Shown here: piece by piece, positions 1-8,850 of the stretch
Numbering within the stretch: the first letter of the stretch is position 1
How the letters are laid out: each line of letters opens with the position of its first letter
NCBI GenBank assembly: GCA_946539105.1
Contig: CAMNHG010000021.1
Coordinates: 1 to 17,300, forward strand
Length of the DNA: 17,300 nt
From: an uncultured Clostridia bacterium
Lineage (GTDB): Bacteria > Bacillota > Clostridia > Oscillospirales > Acutalibacteraceae
Direction of reading: 5' to 3'
Translations under genes and position numbers: made by a program
The notes under the pieces: generated by a model
What the model was told of the DNA's origin: nothing
What the model saw: only the letters and a program-made list of their open reading frames with translations
Database searches by the model: none

Positions 1-29
1 TTTTTAAAAAAACTTTAAAAATACCCAAA

Positions 30-50
30 TTTGTCCCCCTTTTGTCCCCC
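30..50 (+). repeat. Direct repeat TTTGTCCCCC x2, possible operator
   Basis: Two identical 10-mers, TTTGTCCCCC, lie at 30-39 and 41-50 with an 11-nt period, about one helical turn. They end 9 nt before the TATAAT box and so occupy the place of a -35 element. Same-face spacing of two identical half-sites is what a transcription factor binding as a direct-repeat dimer would need. The C-runs stand out in otherwise A/T-rich DNA. No regulator is encoded in the window, and the operator role is inference. Confidence 0.5.
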
Positions 51-56
51 AAGGTA

Positions 57-65
57 TGTTATAAT
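57..65 (+). promoter_or_regulatory. Extended -10 promoter for the surface-protein operon
   Basis: The sequence TGTTATAAT is a perfect extended -10 element (TGn plus TATAAT at 60-65). No good -35 hexamer sits 17 nt upstream, which fits an extended -10 promoter or one that depends on an activator. The first 30 bases are A/T tracts that could act as an UP-like element. Transcription would start near position 72, leaving a leader of about 37 nt before the first gene. The assignment is by consensus match only. Confidence 0.65.
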
Positions 66-108
66 CATACTGTAATCTTATTATTATAGAATTTTTGGAG
101 GCATTTTT

Positions 109-2535
109 ATGAAAAAACTACTTACGGTGATAACATCGGCAGTTCTTTGTATGACAATGCTGATACTCGCTCCGGCTCAGGTTGTTGCCTCGGCGGCGGA
201 GAATGAACAGAAATACATCAGCGAGGTTAAGGTTGGAATGGGCGTGACCTCAGACCAGGCGTCCAAGGAGCTTTTGGACGAGGGCTACACAATCCTTAAG
301 GACGACAGCGGAAACTACGCCGACCTCAACAAGGACGCCGGCGCAAAAAGTCCCATGAAGCCAGGTCCTAACCAGAAGATTGTTTACCTCGGCTACAAAA
401 CAACCGCGAAAGCGAGCGAAGCAATAACCGACCTCGCGGTTATGAGTATGAATGGCGGCTACAGCTTTGAGGAATATGAAAAGGTGATGAACGACCAAAT
501 GGACACTCAGATTAAGCCTTTTGTTAACAGGTTCATCGCTACTCTTAAAGAGTACCGCGAAAACCTGCAAAAGCCGAAGGATTCCGCTAACTTCAAACGC
601 GCTTATTATTACAATACGTTGCTCAACAAGCTGACTGACGACGACTGCGACGGCAACGCTCTGGGCGATTTGCTTATAAATCAGACAAAGTACGAGATGG
701 GCGACGAGGCATACAACAAGCTCGACGATGCTCAAAAAAATCGCCACTGCGACATTCTCACCCTTCTTATGCAGGGCAACGGTCAGGCGGTTCAGCTTAT
801 GGAAACAATGTTGACAAAAGCCTCGGACTCCTCAAGCAGCACATGGATTGACCGTTTCAAGAATAACAGCCTTGAAAAGCTGACGGAAGCGGTTCAAAAT
901 GAAAACCCAAATATGACTCCGTCCGAGATTAATAAGGAGCTTGATAAAAAGTATAATGACGACGCAAAAAGAATCCTCGACAAGTGGAGCGAGTTTAACG
1001 AAATTCTCCTAAACTACGACATAGCTCTTCAAAAATCGAATGAAGTAGTTAAGACAGAAATAAATAGCGAAGAAATCAAGCTCGATGAAAATTCGACAAA
1101 GGAAGACGTTACAAAAGCCGTCAACAGCGCATACAAAGCTGAGGAAACTATGGTAAAGGGCGGTATGGCGGCAGAGGATATTGCTGTTCACGACTACCTT
1201 GAAAATGCCGAGTACGGCGACGGCACAATGCTTGAATTTTTTGAAAGGGATAAGTCTGAATTTGAAGATTCCGAAAATATCCGCGAGCTCTATCCTATTG
1301 TAGATTCTCTCACAGGCGGCCAGCTTGCCGGTCTCGACTTCCTTTCCATCAAGGATATGATTTTGATGGCTGTTACCGATGAAAACGGCTATAAAGAAGT
1401 AGATATGAAGGATGTTCAGCCTGCCTCAATCTATCAGGACGTTAACCGTGAAATCTACGATAAAGGCGGAGTCGCCCTTACAGACGCCGCGCTGCGCGCA
1501 AAGGCGACCGCTCAGGAAACAGAAAAAACCTTTGAGCTCAGCAAAACGGGTATTGTGCTTTGGAGCTGCACGACAGCCATGGGACTTGCGGCTATTGGCT
1601 CAGCGGTTGCGTGGAAGAGTATTAGCAGTAACACTGCCCACGTTAAAAAATTGAACGATTTGGTAAAAAAGGTAGATGAGGCTACAAAAGCAGCGAACGG
1701 TTATGCCTTTGCCGGAGAGTTTAATGACAAAGGCGAACGTGTTTACAAACGGGCAACTCAGCAGTCGCTGTGGGATCAACAAGATATGGCTGAGAAGGAA
1801 CTAAAACAATACAAAGAAGGCGAATTTGAAGAAGCGACAAGACGGATTGCCACCAAATCAAAGGTTTGCAAATTCCTCACCGCGGGCTTTACCGTTCTCG
1901 GAGCAGTTTTGGCAGGTGTTTCAATCTATATGACCGTTGAGGAAATGAAGGCTTATTATAAGGTAAACTTTGTGCCGGTTCCCAAATACATTGTTGACAG
2001 AGCCGATATTACCGCTGTAAACCAAAAGGGCGAAACGGTTATGATAAAAAACCAGACAGCCTATTATAAAGCAGTTCTCTGTAACAGAACCGAGGGCAGC
2101 AGCAACGTTGAAAAGGAAAATTACAAGATTCTCGGGGACCGCAACGACCTTAACGGCGACGTAGGTCAGGAGTGGCTCTCGCTCTACAGCGTAAAGTATG
2201 AAAACGGCACGCCGATTCTCGCTGATTCGCTCAAACTAAAGATGGGCAACGGCGATATGCCCGAGGGCTACACTAACGGTATTCACCGCTTTGGCGAGAA
2301 AGACGTCGTCTTTAACCTTACCAGCAGATTATACTGCTACAACGATCCCTACGACGGTACATATGTGTACTTCAAAAACGATACATCAACCGTTAAGGAT
2401 TTAACAGCCGCGGGCTCAACCTTCTCGGGCGGCTCGCTCGCGATCGGAGTTGCGGCAGGATTGCTCGGCGGAGCGGCACTTACACTGATTTTGTTATTTT
2501 CTACAAGAAAAAGAAGAGAAAACCAACCGGCGTAA
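109..2535 (+). CDS. Exported multi-domain membrane-anchored protein with N-terminal MABP/beta-prism-like module
   Basis: This 808-residue protein has a clear signal peptide (residues 1-30). Residues about 35-115 follow the pattern Y-I-S-x-V ... A-x-x-x-L-x-x-x-G-Y ... DLN-x-x-AG ... YLGYKTT ... AITDL, which by eye resembles MABP/beta-prism domains; no profile search was possible. A charged, mostly helical region follows, with the motif LYPIVDS near 395. Two hydrophobic helices (about 481-501 and 589-610) bracket a charged loop. A second extracytoplasmic segment leads to a C-terminal helix (about 777-797) ending in STRKRR, giving a plausible three-helix topology. The tail motif GSTFSGG (769-775) just before the last helix is shared with the next three genes. 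A GGAGG site 7 nt upstream fixes the ATG. It is the first gene of the operon and is paralogous to the N-terminal part of the giant protein encoded at 10379-15400. The function is unknown; surface attachment or membrane interaction is a guess. Confidence 0.85.
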   Translation: MKKLLTVITSAVLCMTMLILAPAQVVASAAENEQKYISEVKVGMGVTSDQASKELLDEGYTILKDDSGNYADLNKDAGAKSPMKPGPNQKIVYLGYKTTAKASEAITDLAVMSMNGGYSFEEYEKVMNDQMDTQIKPFVNRFIATLKEYRENLQKPKDSANFKRAYYYNTLLNKLTDDDCDGNALGDLLINQTKYEMGDEAYNKLDDAQKNRHCDILTLLMQGNGQAVQLMETMLTKASDSSSSTWIDRFKNNSLEKLTEAVQNENPNMTPSEINKELDKKYNDDAKRILDKWSEFNEILLNYDIALQKSNEVVKTEINSEEIKLDENSTKEDVTKAVNSAYKAEETMVKGGMAAEDIAVHDYLENAEYGDGTMLEFFERDKSEFEDSENIRELYPIVDSLTGGQLAGLDFLSIKDMILMAVTDENGYKEVDMKDVQPASIYQDVNREIYDKGGVALTDAALRAKATAQETEKTFELSKTGIVLWSCTTAMGLAAIGSAVAWKSISSNTAHVKKLNDLVKKVDEATKAANGYAFAGEFNDKGERVYKRATQQSLWDQQDMAEKELKQYKEGEFEEATRRIATKSKVCKFLTAGFTVLGAVLAGVSIYMTVEEMKAYYKVNFVPVPKYIVDRADITAVNQKGETVMIKNQTAYYKAVLCNRTEGSSNVEKENYKILGDRNDLNGDVGQEWLSLYSVKYENGTPILADSLKLKMGNGDMPEGYTNGIHRFGEKDVVFNLTSRLYCYNDPYDGTYVYFKNDTSTVKDLTAAGSTFSGGSLAIGVAAGLLGGAALTLILLFSTRKRRENQPA

Positions 2536-2560
2536 TTTAACCCGGAATTAATTATAAAAC

Positions 2561-2566
2561 AAGGAG
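2561..2566 (+). promoter_or_regulatory. Ribosome binding site selecting a GTG start
   Basis: AAGGAG ends 8 nt before GTG at 2575. The upstream in-frame GTG at 2566 overlaps the site itself and cannot use it. Choosing 2575 also makes the first residues match those of the downstream paralogue exactly. Confidence 0.75.
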
Positions 2567-2574
2567 TGAGTAAA

Positions 2575-5500
2575 GTGAAAAAGAGGGTATCATTTTCTGT
2601 ACGGCTAATGTCTGTGATACTTACCTTCCTTTTGCTTTTCACAACAATCGCAGGCGCGGGCATTACCACTGCTTCGGCAAAAGAGATCGAGAGCGGAGAT
2701 AATGTAGAGGTATGTGAACTTTCTAACGGTGACATCTTAAACGAAGGAGTTAGGGTGACGAACTTTCGTTATTCGGTATCGGGCGCATACTATTATGAGG
2801 TCTATATTGACAAAGAATTTATTGACAGAAAATTCGGCTTAAGTATTAAAATTGATCGCAGGGTTGTTTTAGTATCAAAGGAAAAAAATCGAGCCGGCAC
2901 GATATCGTTGTACTTTAAGTCTATTTCACAGGATGACAAAGAATACACGTTTTCGGACGCAGCTCTTAAAGAGGAGCTTCAGAATAACGAAACAGTAAAT
3001 CTTTCGGAAGATGTTTATCTGACGAACACTCTGACAATCAATGACGGTAAGAGCCATACAATCAATACCAACGGACATAACATTTTTCTTGATATACCCC
3101 AAAAAGGTGTGATAGCTGTTGAAAACGGCTCTACCCTCACCATCAACGGCCTCGGCGAAAACGAAGATGAAACATCAATTTCCGACGGGGGCGACAGAGG
3201 TTCTGACAGCGGAGCTGTCAAGGTTGCCGCAAACAGCAAGTTCGTTGCAAATAATGTGGTTTTCAACGATAACAGTAGTAAAAACGGCGGCGGCATCTCT
3301 GTTTTCGGCGGCAGCGTTGAGCTGACCGACTGTACATTCACAAACAATTATGCCAAAGCAAAGGGCGGCGGACTGTTCATTGACGAAAACTCAACCGCCG
3401 ACCTTACAGGCTGTACGTTTGAAAGCAACGGAGCGTATGACGGCGGCGGTATCTGCAGCTACGGTACGCTTAACGTTAAGGACTGCATAGTTAAACACAA
3501 TAGTGTAAGTGGCGGCGGCGCAGGAATCTGGTCGAATGGTAACGCTGTTATTTCGGGTACAACAGTTGACCAAAACACAAACGCCTACAACGGCGGCGGC
3601 GTAACAAACCACCATAATATGACAATCAGGGACTGCACAATTTCCGGCAACAGCGCATCACGCTGGGGCGGAGGAATATACCTTGATGCCGACAGCAACA
3701 CCGTGCTCGAGGGCAAAAACGTTATCAGAGGCAACACCTCAAACGACGGCGCGGGAATTTTTCTCTATAAGGGAAATCTGTCCGCTTCCAATACATCATT
3801 CTTAAACAATTCGGCAAAAGAAGCCGGCGGCGGAATCTGGGCGAATTCAGGTACCGAGATTTCGTTTTTAAACGTTAAAATGCAGGGTAACAGCTGCAAA
3901 ACAAACGGCGGCGCGATTAACTCGCACGGAACGGTCAGCCTTAAAAACTGCGCTATCGACTCAAACTCGGCTGACAACAACGGCGGCGGCGCGTATATGG
4001 ATTCAGGCTCAACACTGACTATTGTTAATTCCTCAATTACCTACTGTCAGGCGAAGGCGAACGGCGGCGGAATTTACTTTTATGCAGGCGAGCTGGTTCT
4101 CGCGGGCGGTAAAATAAGAATTACCGACAACCAGACAAACGGAAAATCCGACAATGTAAATCAAAGAGAATTTAGGAATATTCAGATTAAGGGAGAGCTG
4201 TCAAGCGGCTCGGAAATCGGCTTTAAGCCTCCCGAAAACGGCGCAAACCGTAACATAACAACAGGCTACGGTCAAAGTAACAGCGCGTCTCCGGCGCTTT
4301 ACTTCCACTGCGATACCAACGATTATAAGGTTAACAAGGACAAAAAGGACGAGGTAAACATTCTTGAAGGTCTGCGCGCAACCTACAGCTCCTATAAGGT
4401 AAAAATTTATATCAAGGTTACCGATGACGCCGACCTTTGGGATCACGCCTATTTCCATATTTACGGCAGGGGCAACAAGGGAAATGGCAGCGAGGTTCTG
4501 CTTAATTCCTCTCCCAATTTTAAAACCTCCATTGACGATGGCGATGAATCCTACACTTATGAATACGACTGCGGCGCGGATAACTTCCCCACGGCGGTAA
4601 ACTTTGTAACAAAATTCGGTTTTGCCGGTCAGCGTGATTTTGAGGGAGATATAACAATTTATATCAACGGAGTAAACGTTGTCAACAACCACGTAAGACA
4701 CGTTGTTTGGGAATGTCAGGAAAAGAACACGTGGTTATACATCACCGGCGACAAATATCCATATCCCGATCCCGACACGTTTGACGTTGACGTGCCTCCG
4801 GGAAATATAGAGGAGTCCGGAATCGTCACCGTCTCGGCTGTTGACCAGTACGGGCTTATCTGGAAGGCTGACGGAGCGAACACCTCGATGAAGAACATCT
4901 CCTTCCCCGGTGAGGACACCTTCCAAATGCTCGACAACTCCGGCTTTAAGTGGAAGCTGAGCAGTAATCACCAAACCAACCACTGGAGCACCTATAATCT
5001 TATCTTCAAATCCGGAAGTAACGTTTATCCCGAAATCATAAGACCGATTACGGTTAAATTTACATTCCCTCTGCACCTCAGGGTACTTGTAGACGGAAAG
5101 GAAGTATTTGAAAAAACCGGAAGAGAAAAAGATACTATTCAAATCAGAAATATAGAGTCAATCCCGGGCTATTTTATAAACGGCTATGAAAAAAACGGTA
5201 CGGGAGAGCTTGCCAAGGTTGAAGGTGCCGACTATAATTTAACCTTTGTTAACGAGTCGGTTACTCTTACGGCAAAGCTAAAGCCAAACAACTACAGAAT
5301 TGCGTTCGACGCGAACGGTACAAAGGGCGAGGACGGCGAATACACTGACATTGACAATTATATGTCAAGGAAAACCGCTTATTACGACAGTCCGTTCACC
5401 CTGACGGGAAACAAGTTTATGCGCAAGGACCACACCTTTGTAGGCTGGAACACACAGCCCGACGGCAGGGGTATTATGTATAAGGACAAGGACACCGTGC

Positions 5501-5703
5501 TTAACCTTACAGACAAAAAGGGAGCAGAGGTCAAGCTGTACGCAATCTGGAAACCAAATGACAGCCCGACTTCGGCGTCGATATTCTCCGACGGCACGGC
5601 TCTGATTTACGTAGGCGCGGGTATCCTGATACTGTCAATAGTCGCCTCGGTAATCTATTCCAAACGTAAAAAACGCGAAGGCGTAAAAGCTGTTAAGCAA
5701 TAA
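2575..5703 (+). CDS. Pmp-like beta-helix surface protein with InlB B-repeat and C-terminal anchor (copy 1)
   Basis: The protein has 1,042 residues from the GTG start. The signal peptide ends near residue 35 (TTASA). Residues about 235-510 hold eleven rungs of about 26 residues, each marked by GGG[IALV] or a close variant (near 238, 264, 290, 314, 340, 365, 392, 418, 445, 470, 497), with recurring D/N-C-x-[FI]-x-x-N steps. This is the pattern of right-handed parallel beta-helices such as chlamydial polymorphic membrane proteins. A beta-rich middle with DKYPYP and VTVSAVDQYGL follows. A Listeria/Bacteroides InlB B-repeat lies at about 906-995 (FDANGT ... FVGWNT-x-PDG ... YAIW). The tail is ASIFSDG (1001-1007), a membrane helix (about 1009-1031) and KRKKR. 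These domains suggest a cell-surface adhesin, and the ligand is unknown. There is no LPXTG. The gene starts 39 nt after its upstream neighbour and is a tandem duplicate of the next gene. Confidence 0.88.
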   Translation: MKKRVSFSVRLMSVILTFLLLFTTIAGAGITTASAKEIESGDNVEVCELSNGDILNEGVRVTNFRYSVSGAYYYEVYIDKEFIDRKFGLSIKIDRRVVLVSKEKNRAGTISLYFKSISQDDKEYTFSDAALKEELQNNETVNLSEDVYLTNTLTINDGKSHTINTNGHNIFLDIPQKGVIAVENGSTLTINGLGENEDETSISDGGDRGSDSGAVKVAANSKFVANNVVFNDNSSKNGGGISVFGGSVELTDCTFTNNYAKAKGGGLFIDENSTADLTGCTFESNGAYDGGGICSYGTLNVKDCIVKHNSVSGGGAGIWSNGNAVISGTTVDQNTNAYNGGGVTNHHNMTIRDCTISGNSASRWGGGIYLDADSNTVLEGKNVIRGNTSNDGAGIFLYKGNLSASNTSFLNNSAKEAGGGIWANSGTEISFLNVKMQGNSCKTNGGAINSHGTVSLKNCAIDSNSADNNGGGAYMDSGSTLTIVNSSITYCQAKANGGGIYFYAGELVLAGGKIRITDNQTNGKSDNVNQREFRNIQIKGELSSGSEIGFKPPENGANRNITTGYGQSNSASPALYFHCDTNDYKVNKDKKDEVNILEGLRATYSSYKVKIYIKVTDDADLWDHAYFHIYGRGNKGNGSEVLLNSSPNFKTSIDDGDESYTYEYDCGADNFPTAVNFVTKFGFAGQRDFEGDITIYINGVNVVNNHVRHVVWECQEKNTWLYITGDKYPYPDPDTFDVDVPPGNIEESGIVTVSAVDQYGLIWKADGANTSMKNISFPGEDTFQMLDNSGFKWKLSSNHQTNHWSTYNLIFKSGSNVYPEIIRPITVKFTFPLHLRVLVDGKEVFEKTGREKDTIQIRNIESIPGYFINGYEKNGTGELAKVEGADYNLTFVNESVTLTAKLKPNNYRIAFDANGTKGEDGEYTDIDNYMSRKTAYYDSPFTLTGNKFMRKDHTFVGWNTQPDGRGIMYKDKDTVLNLTDKKGAEVKLYAIWKPNDSPTSASIFSDGTALIYVGAGILILSIVASVIYSKRKKREGVKAVKQ

Positions 5704-5705
5704 TG

Positions 5706-5712
5706 AAAGGAG
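5706..5712 (+). promoter_or_regulatory. Ribosome binding site selecting a GTG start
   Basis: AAAGGAG lies 8 nt before GTG at 5721. An in-frame ATG at 5703 overlaps the previous stop codon (TAATG) but has no Shine-Dalgarno sequence of its own, and the site falls inside the reading frame it would open. The GTG start gives the same N-terminus as copy 1. Coupled initiation at 5703 is still possible. Confidence 0.65.
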
Positions 5713-5720
5713 CGAATAAA

Positions 5721-8700
5721 GTGAAAAAGAGGGTATCATTTTCTGTACGGCTAATGTCTGTGATACTTACCTTCCTTCTGCTTTTTACAATGACGGCAGG
5801 CTTAGGTGTTACTAACGTTTCTGCCGCAGAATACTCTAAACCGGACGTTGTCTATGCACACGTTATTTCCCCGGGTGATATTTTAAATCCCGGAGCAAAG
5901 CTGCGTAATAACCACTTTGAATCGCACGTAATTTTTTTGAAGATATATATTGATGATAAAGAGATTCCAAACGGCGGAGAATATACATTTAATGAACGTG
6001 TAACTCTGATGTCGAAGGTTAAGGTCTCGATAGCAATGACGCTGAAATTTAAGACTCTTGACTCAGAAAAAAGCGTTGAATATAATGATGACGTATTGAA
6101 GGAGCAGCTTCAGCAAAACGAAGAAGTTACTCTAACAGAGGATATTTACCTGAAGGACACGGTAAAAATCAATGACGGAAAGTCACACGTTATCAATACC
6201 AACGGTTATAATGTTTTCATCAACTCGACCAACATCGGCATTTTTACAGTCGAAAACAGATCCACCCTTACCGTTAACGGTCTGGGTGACAGAGATGTAA
6301 AATCAACGTTTTACGGCACGGGCGGTAATAACACCGATTCAAGCGTTTTCAAGGTTAACTCAAACAGCAGGCTGGTATTAAATGATGTAATAATCGATGG
6401 TAATGCTTCTAAAGACGGCGGCGGCGTCTGCGCCATCGGCGGAAACGTTGAGCTGACCGGCTGTGAGATCAGAAACTGTAAAGTAAATGAAAAGGGCGGC
6501 GGCTTGTACATTGACGCAAACTCAACCGCCGACCTTACAAACTGTAAGATTGAAAACAACAACGCACATGACGGCGGCGGTATCTGCAATTTCGGTACGC
6601 TTAACGTTATAAACTCCGTAATTTATTTCAACTGGATAAAGGGCGGCGGCTCGGGAATCTGGTCAAAGGGAACCGCTTTTATTAAGGGTACAAAAGTTGA
6701 ACAGAACTTAAACGCAGTCCACGGCGGCGGTATAACAAACCATAAGGATATGACAATTAAGGACTGCACAATTACAAACAACAGAGCAAGCGGCTGGGGC
6801 GGCGGATTTTTCAATGACGCCGAAGGCAGCGCCGTGTTCGAGGGCAAAAACGTTATCAGCAACAACATTTCGAACGACGGCGCGGGAATTTTCCACCGTA
6901 AAGGCAAGCTGTCTGTTTCCAATGCATCATTCTTAAACAATTCGGCAAAAGCAGCCGGCGGCGGAATCTGGGCAAATAATGATACGGAGCTTTCGCTTGA
7001 AAATGTCAAAATGCAGGGTAACAGCTGCGTAACAAACGGCGGCGCAATTAACTCGCACGGAACGGTCAGCCTTAAAAACTGTTCTATCGACTCCAACTCC
7101 GCGGATAACTGCGGCGGCGGCGTGTATATGGATTCAAGCTCGACGCTGACGGTTAATAGTTCCTCAATTATCTACTGTCAGGCAAAGGGCTCGGGAGGCG
7201 GAATTTACTTCCATTCAGGCGAGCTGATTCTCGCGGGCGGTAAAACAATGATTGCCAACTGCCAGACAAACGGAAAAACCGATAATATCAATCAGAGAGA
7301 ATTCAAAAACATTAAGGTTACCGGAAAACTTTCAAGCGGCTCGCAAATCGGCTTTAAGCCTCCCGCTAACGGTGCCAACCGTAACGTAACAACAGGCTAC
7401 GGTCAAAAAAATAACGTCGCGACGGCACTTTACTTCCAGTGCGATACCAACGATTTTAAGATTAACAGGGATAAAAACGACGAGGTATATCTTGTTGAAG
7501 GTCTTAAAGGAACATTCAGCAGCTATAAGATTAGCATTCATATTAAGGTTACCGATGATGCCGACGCTTGGGATTACGCCTATTTCCTAATCTTTGCAAG
7601 AGACGACAAGGGAAATGGCTTGGCAAACCCGATTCATACCACGAACGATTTCCATACAGCTATTGATGACGACGGAGAAGAATATACCTATGAATATGAC
7701 TGCGGCAATAATTATTTCCCCTCTTCGGTAGATGTTGTAACCTCCTTCGGCAACTGGGGAATATGGCGTGATTTTGAGGCGGACGTAACTATAAAAATTA
7801 ACGGCATCAACGTTTGCTCCAACCACATCGTCCACAAAGTTTACGGCGATGAAAGAAAGAACACGGAGCTGAAAATCACCGGAGACAAATATCCCTATCC
7901 CGAATCGTTTGACGTTGAAGTTCCTCCCGGAGACATAGAGAATTCCGGAACCGTCACCGTCTCGGCTGTTGACCAGTACGGTCTGACTTGGAACTCTGAC
8001 GGCGGCGAAACCACTATGAAGAACATCTCCTTCCCGGAGGAGGATACCTTCGAAAAGCTCGACAAGAACGGCTCAAAGTGGAAGCTGAGCAGTACTCACA
8101 AAACCAACCACTGGAGCACCTACAATCTTATTTTCAAGTCCGGCAGTAACGTCTATCCGGAAATCGTAAAGCCAATCACCGTAAAATTTGTATTCCCTCT
8201 GCACGTCAGGGTAATTGTAGACGGCGAGGAAGTATTTGAAACAACCGGAATGGAAAAGGAAACTATTGAAATCAAAAATATAGAATCAATCCCGGGCTAT
8301 TATATCAACGGCTATGAAAAAACCGGCACGGGAGAGCTTGTTAAGGTTAAGGATAACGAATATAAATTAACCCTTATTAACGAGTCGGTTACCCTTACGG
8401 CAAAGCTAAAGGCTAACAACTACAAAATTGTATACGACGCGAACGGTACAAAAGGTGAGGACGGCGGCTACACGGATATTATCGGTCTTATGTCCAAGAA
8501 AACCGCTTATTACGGTAAGGAGTTCACCCTGAATCCGGTCAGGTTTATGCGCGAGGGTTACACCTTTGCAGGCTGGAACACAAAGCCCGACGGCAGCGGT
8601 CAAATGTTTAAGGACCAGGGCACAGTGCTTAACCTTACAACCGTCAGGGCAGAGGAGGTCCATCTGTACGCAATCTGGAAGCCGGCTGACAGCTCGACTA

Positions 8701-8831
8701 CGGCGTCGATTTTCTCCGACGGTACAGCTTTGATCTATGTAGGCGCGGGTATCCTGATACTGTCAATAGTCGCCTCGGTAATTTATTTCAAACGGAAAAA
8801 ACGCAAAGACGCGCAAACGGTTAATCAATAA
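5721..8831 (+). CDS. Pmp-like beta-helix surface protein with InlB B-repeat and C-terminal anchor (copy 2)
   Basis: The protein has 1,036 residues from GTG. It has the same architecture as copy 1 and aligns with it along its whole length. The signal peptide ends near residue 36 (VSAA). Glycine-rich beta-helix rungs start near residue 233, and the conserved DKYPYP and VTVSAVDQYGL block follows. An InlB B-repeat (YDANGT ... FAGWNT-x-PDG ... YAIW) precedes the tail ASIFSDG (995-1001), a membrane helix (about 1003-1025) and KRKKRK. The ends of the gene are almost identical to copy 1 at the DNA level, while the pre-helix region (about residues 37-140) and parts of the middle have diverged. That suggests different ligands on a common display scaffold (inference). 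Its start lies 17 nt after the copy 1 stop, so it is very likely co-transcribed. An alternative start at 5703 would add six residues. Confidence 0.88.
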   Translation: MKKRVSFSVRLMSVILTFLLLFTMTAGLGVTNVSAAEYSKPDVVYAHVISPGDILNPGAKLRNNHFESHVIFLKIYIDDKEIPNGGEYTFNERVTLMSKVKVSIAMTLKFKTLDSEKSVEYNDDVLKEQLQQNEEVTLTEDIYLKDTVKINDGKSHVINTNGYNVFINSTNIGIFTVENRSTLTVNGLGDRDVKSTFYGTGGNNTDSSVFKVNSNSRLVLNDVIIDGNASKDGGGVCAIGGNVELTGCEIRNCKVNEKGGGLYIDANSTADLTNCKIENNNAHDGGGICNFGTLNVINSVIYFNWIKGGGSGIWSKGTAFIKGTKVEQNLNAVHGGGITNHKDMTIKDCTITNNRASGWGGGFFNDAEGSAVFEGKNVISNNISNDGAGIFHRKGKLSVSNASFLNNSAKAAGGGIWANNDTELSLENVKMQGNSCVTNGGAINSHGTVSLKNCSIDSNSADNCGGGVYMDSSSTLTVNSSSIIYCQAKGSGGGIYFHSGELILAGGKTMIANCQTNGKTDNINQREFKNIKVTGKLSSGSQIGFKPPANGANRNVTTGYGQKNNVATALYFQCDTNDFKINRDKNDEVYLVEGLKGTFSSYKISIHIKVTDDADAWDYAYFLIFARDDKGNGLANPIHTTNDFHTAIDDDGEEYTYEYDCGNNYFPSSVDVVTSFGNWGIWRDFEADVTIKINGINVCSNHIVHKVYGDERKNTELKITGDKYPYPESFDVEVPPGDIENSGTVTVSAVDQYGLTWNSDGGETTMKNISFPEEDTFEKLDKNGSKWKLSSTHKTNHWSTYNLIFKSGSNVYPEIVKPITVKFVFPLHVRVIVDGEEVFETTGMEKETIEIKNIESIPGYYINGYEKTGTGELVKVKDNEYKLTLINESVTLTAKLKANNYKIVYDANGTKGEDGGYTDIIGLMSKKTAYYGKEFTLNPVRFMREGYTFAGWNTKPDGSGQMFKDQGTVLNLTTVRAEEVHLYAIWKPADSSTTASIFSDGTALIYVGAGILILSIVASVIYFKRKKRKDAQTVNQ

Positions 8832-8850
8832 CGAAGGGAGTAGACAGCTA

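Larger units (their letters stand above)
2571..8828 (+). repeat. Tandem duplication of a 3.1-kb surface-protein gene
   Basis: The genes at 2575 and 5721 are head-to-tail copies. A 61-nt stretch spanning the start codon and signal peptide is identical (2571-2631 and 5717-5777). A 44-nt stretch encoding the C-terminal membrane helix is also identical (5611-5654 and 8739-8782). Long near-identical stretches recur inside the beta-helix, for example around 3935-3952 and the matching part of copy 2, separated by diverged blocks. This mosaic suggests a fairly recent duplication or continuing gene conversion at the scaffold parts. Confidence 0.85.

Noticed and set aside
250..747. Long open frame on the - strand inside the first gene, and similar antisense frames throughout
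   Set aside because: They lie opposite a clearly coding frame with signal peptide and domain structure, have no ribosome binding sites or recognisable domains, and arise from the codon bias of the + strand genes.
1546..1940. Assignment of the first and giant proteins as alpha-pore-forming toxins
   Set aside because: A helical region beside paired hydrophobic segments is suggestive, but no family motif is recognised, and the hydrophobic segments fit ordinary membrane anchors.
3280..4080. Repeated GGCGGCGGC blocks as a microsatellite or CRISPR-like array
   Set aside because: They fall in frame at about 78-nt spacing and encode the Gly-Gly-Gly turns of the beta-helix rungs. The flanking sequence is not an identical repeat with unique spacers.
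5560..5703. LPXTG-type sortase signal at the C-termini of the surface proteins
   Set aside because: No LPXTG or close variant precedes the C-terminal helices in any of the four anchored proteins, and no sortase gene is in the window.
5703..5720. ATG at 5703 as the start of the second adhesin copy
   Set aside because: It overlaps the previous stop codon and lacks a Shine-Dalgarno sequence. GTG 5721 has one at good spacing and matches the N-terminus of copy 1. Coupled re-initiation at 5703 is not excluded.
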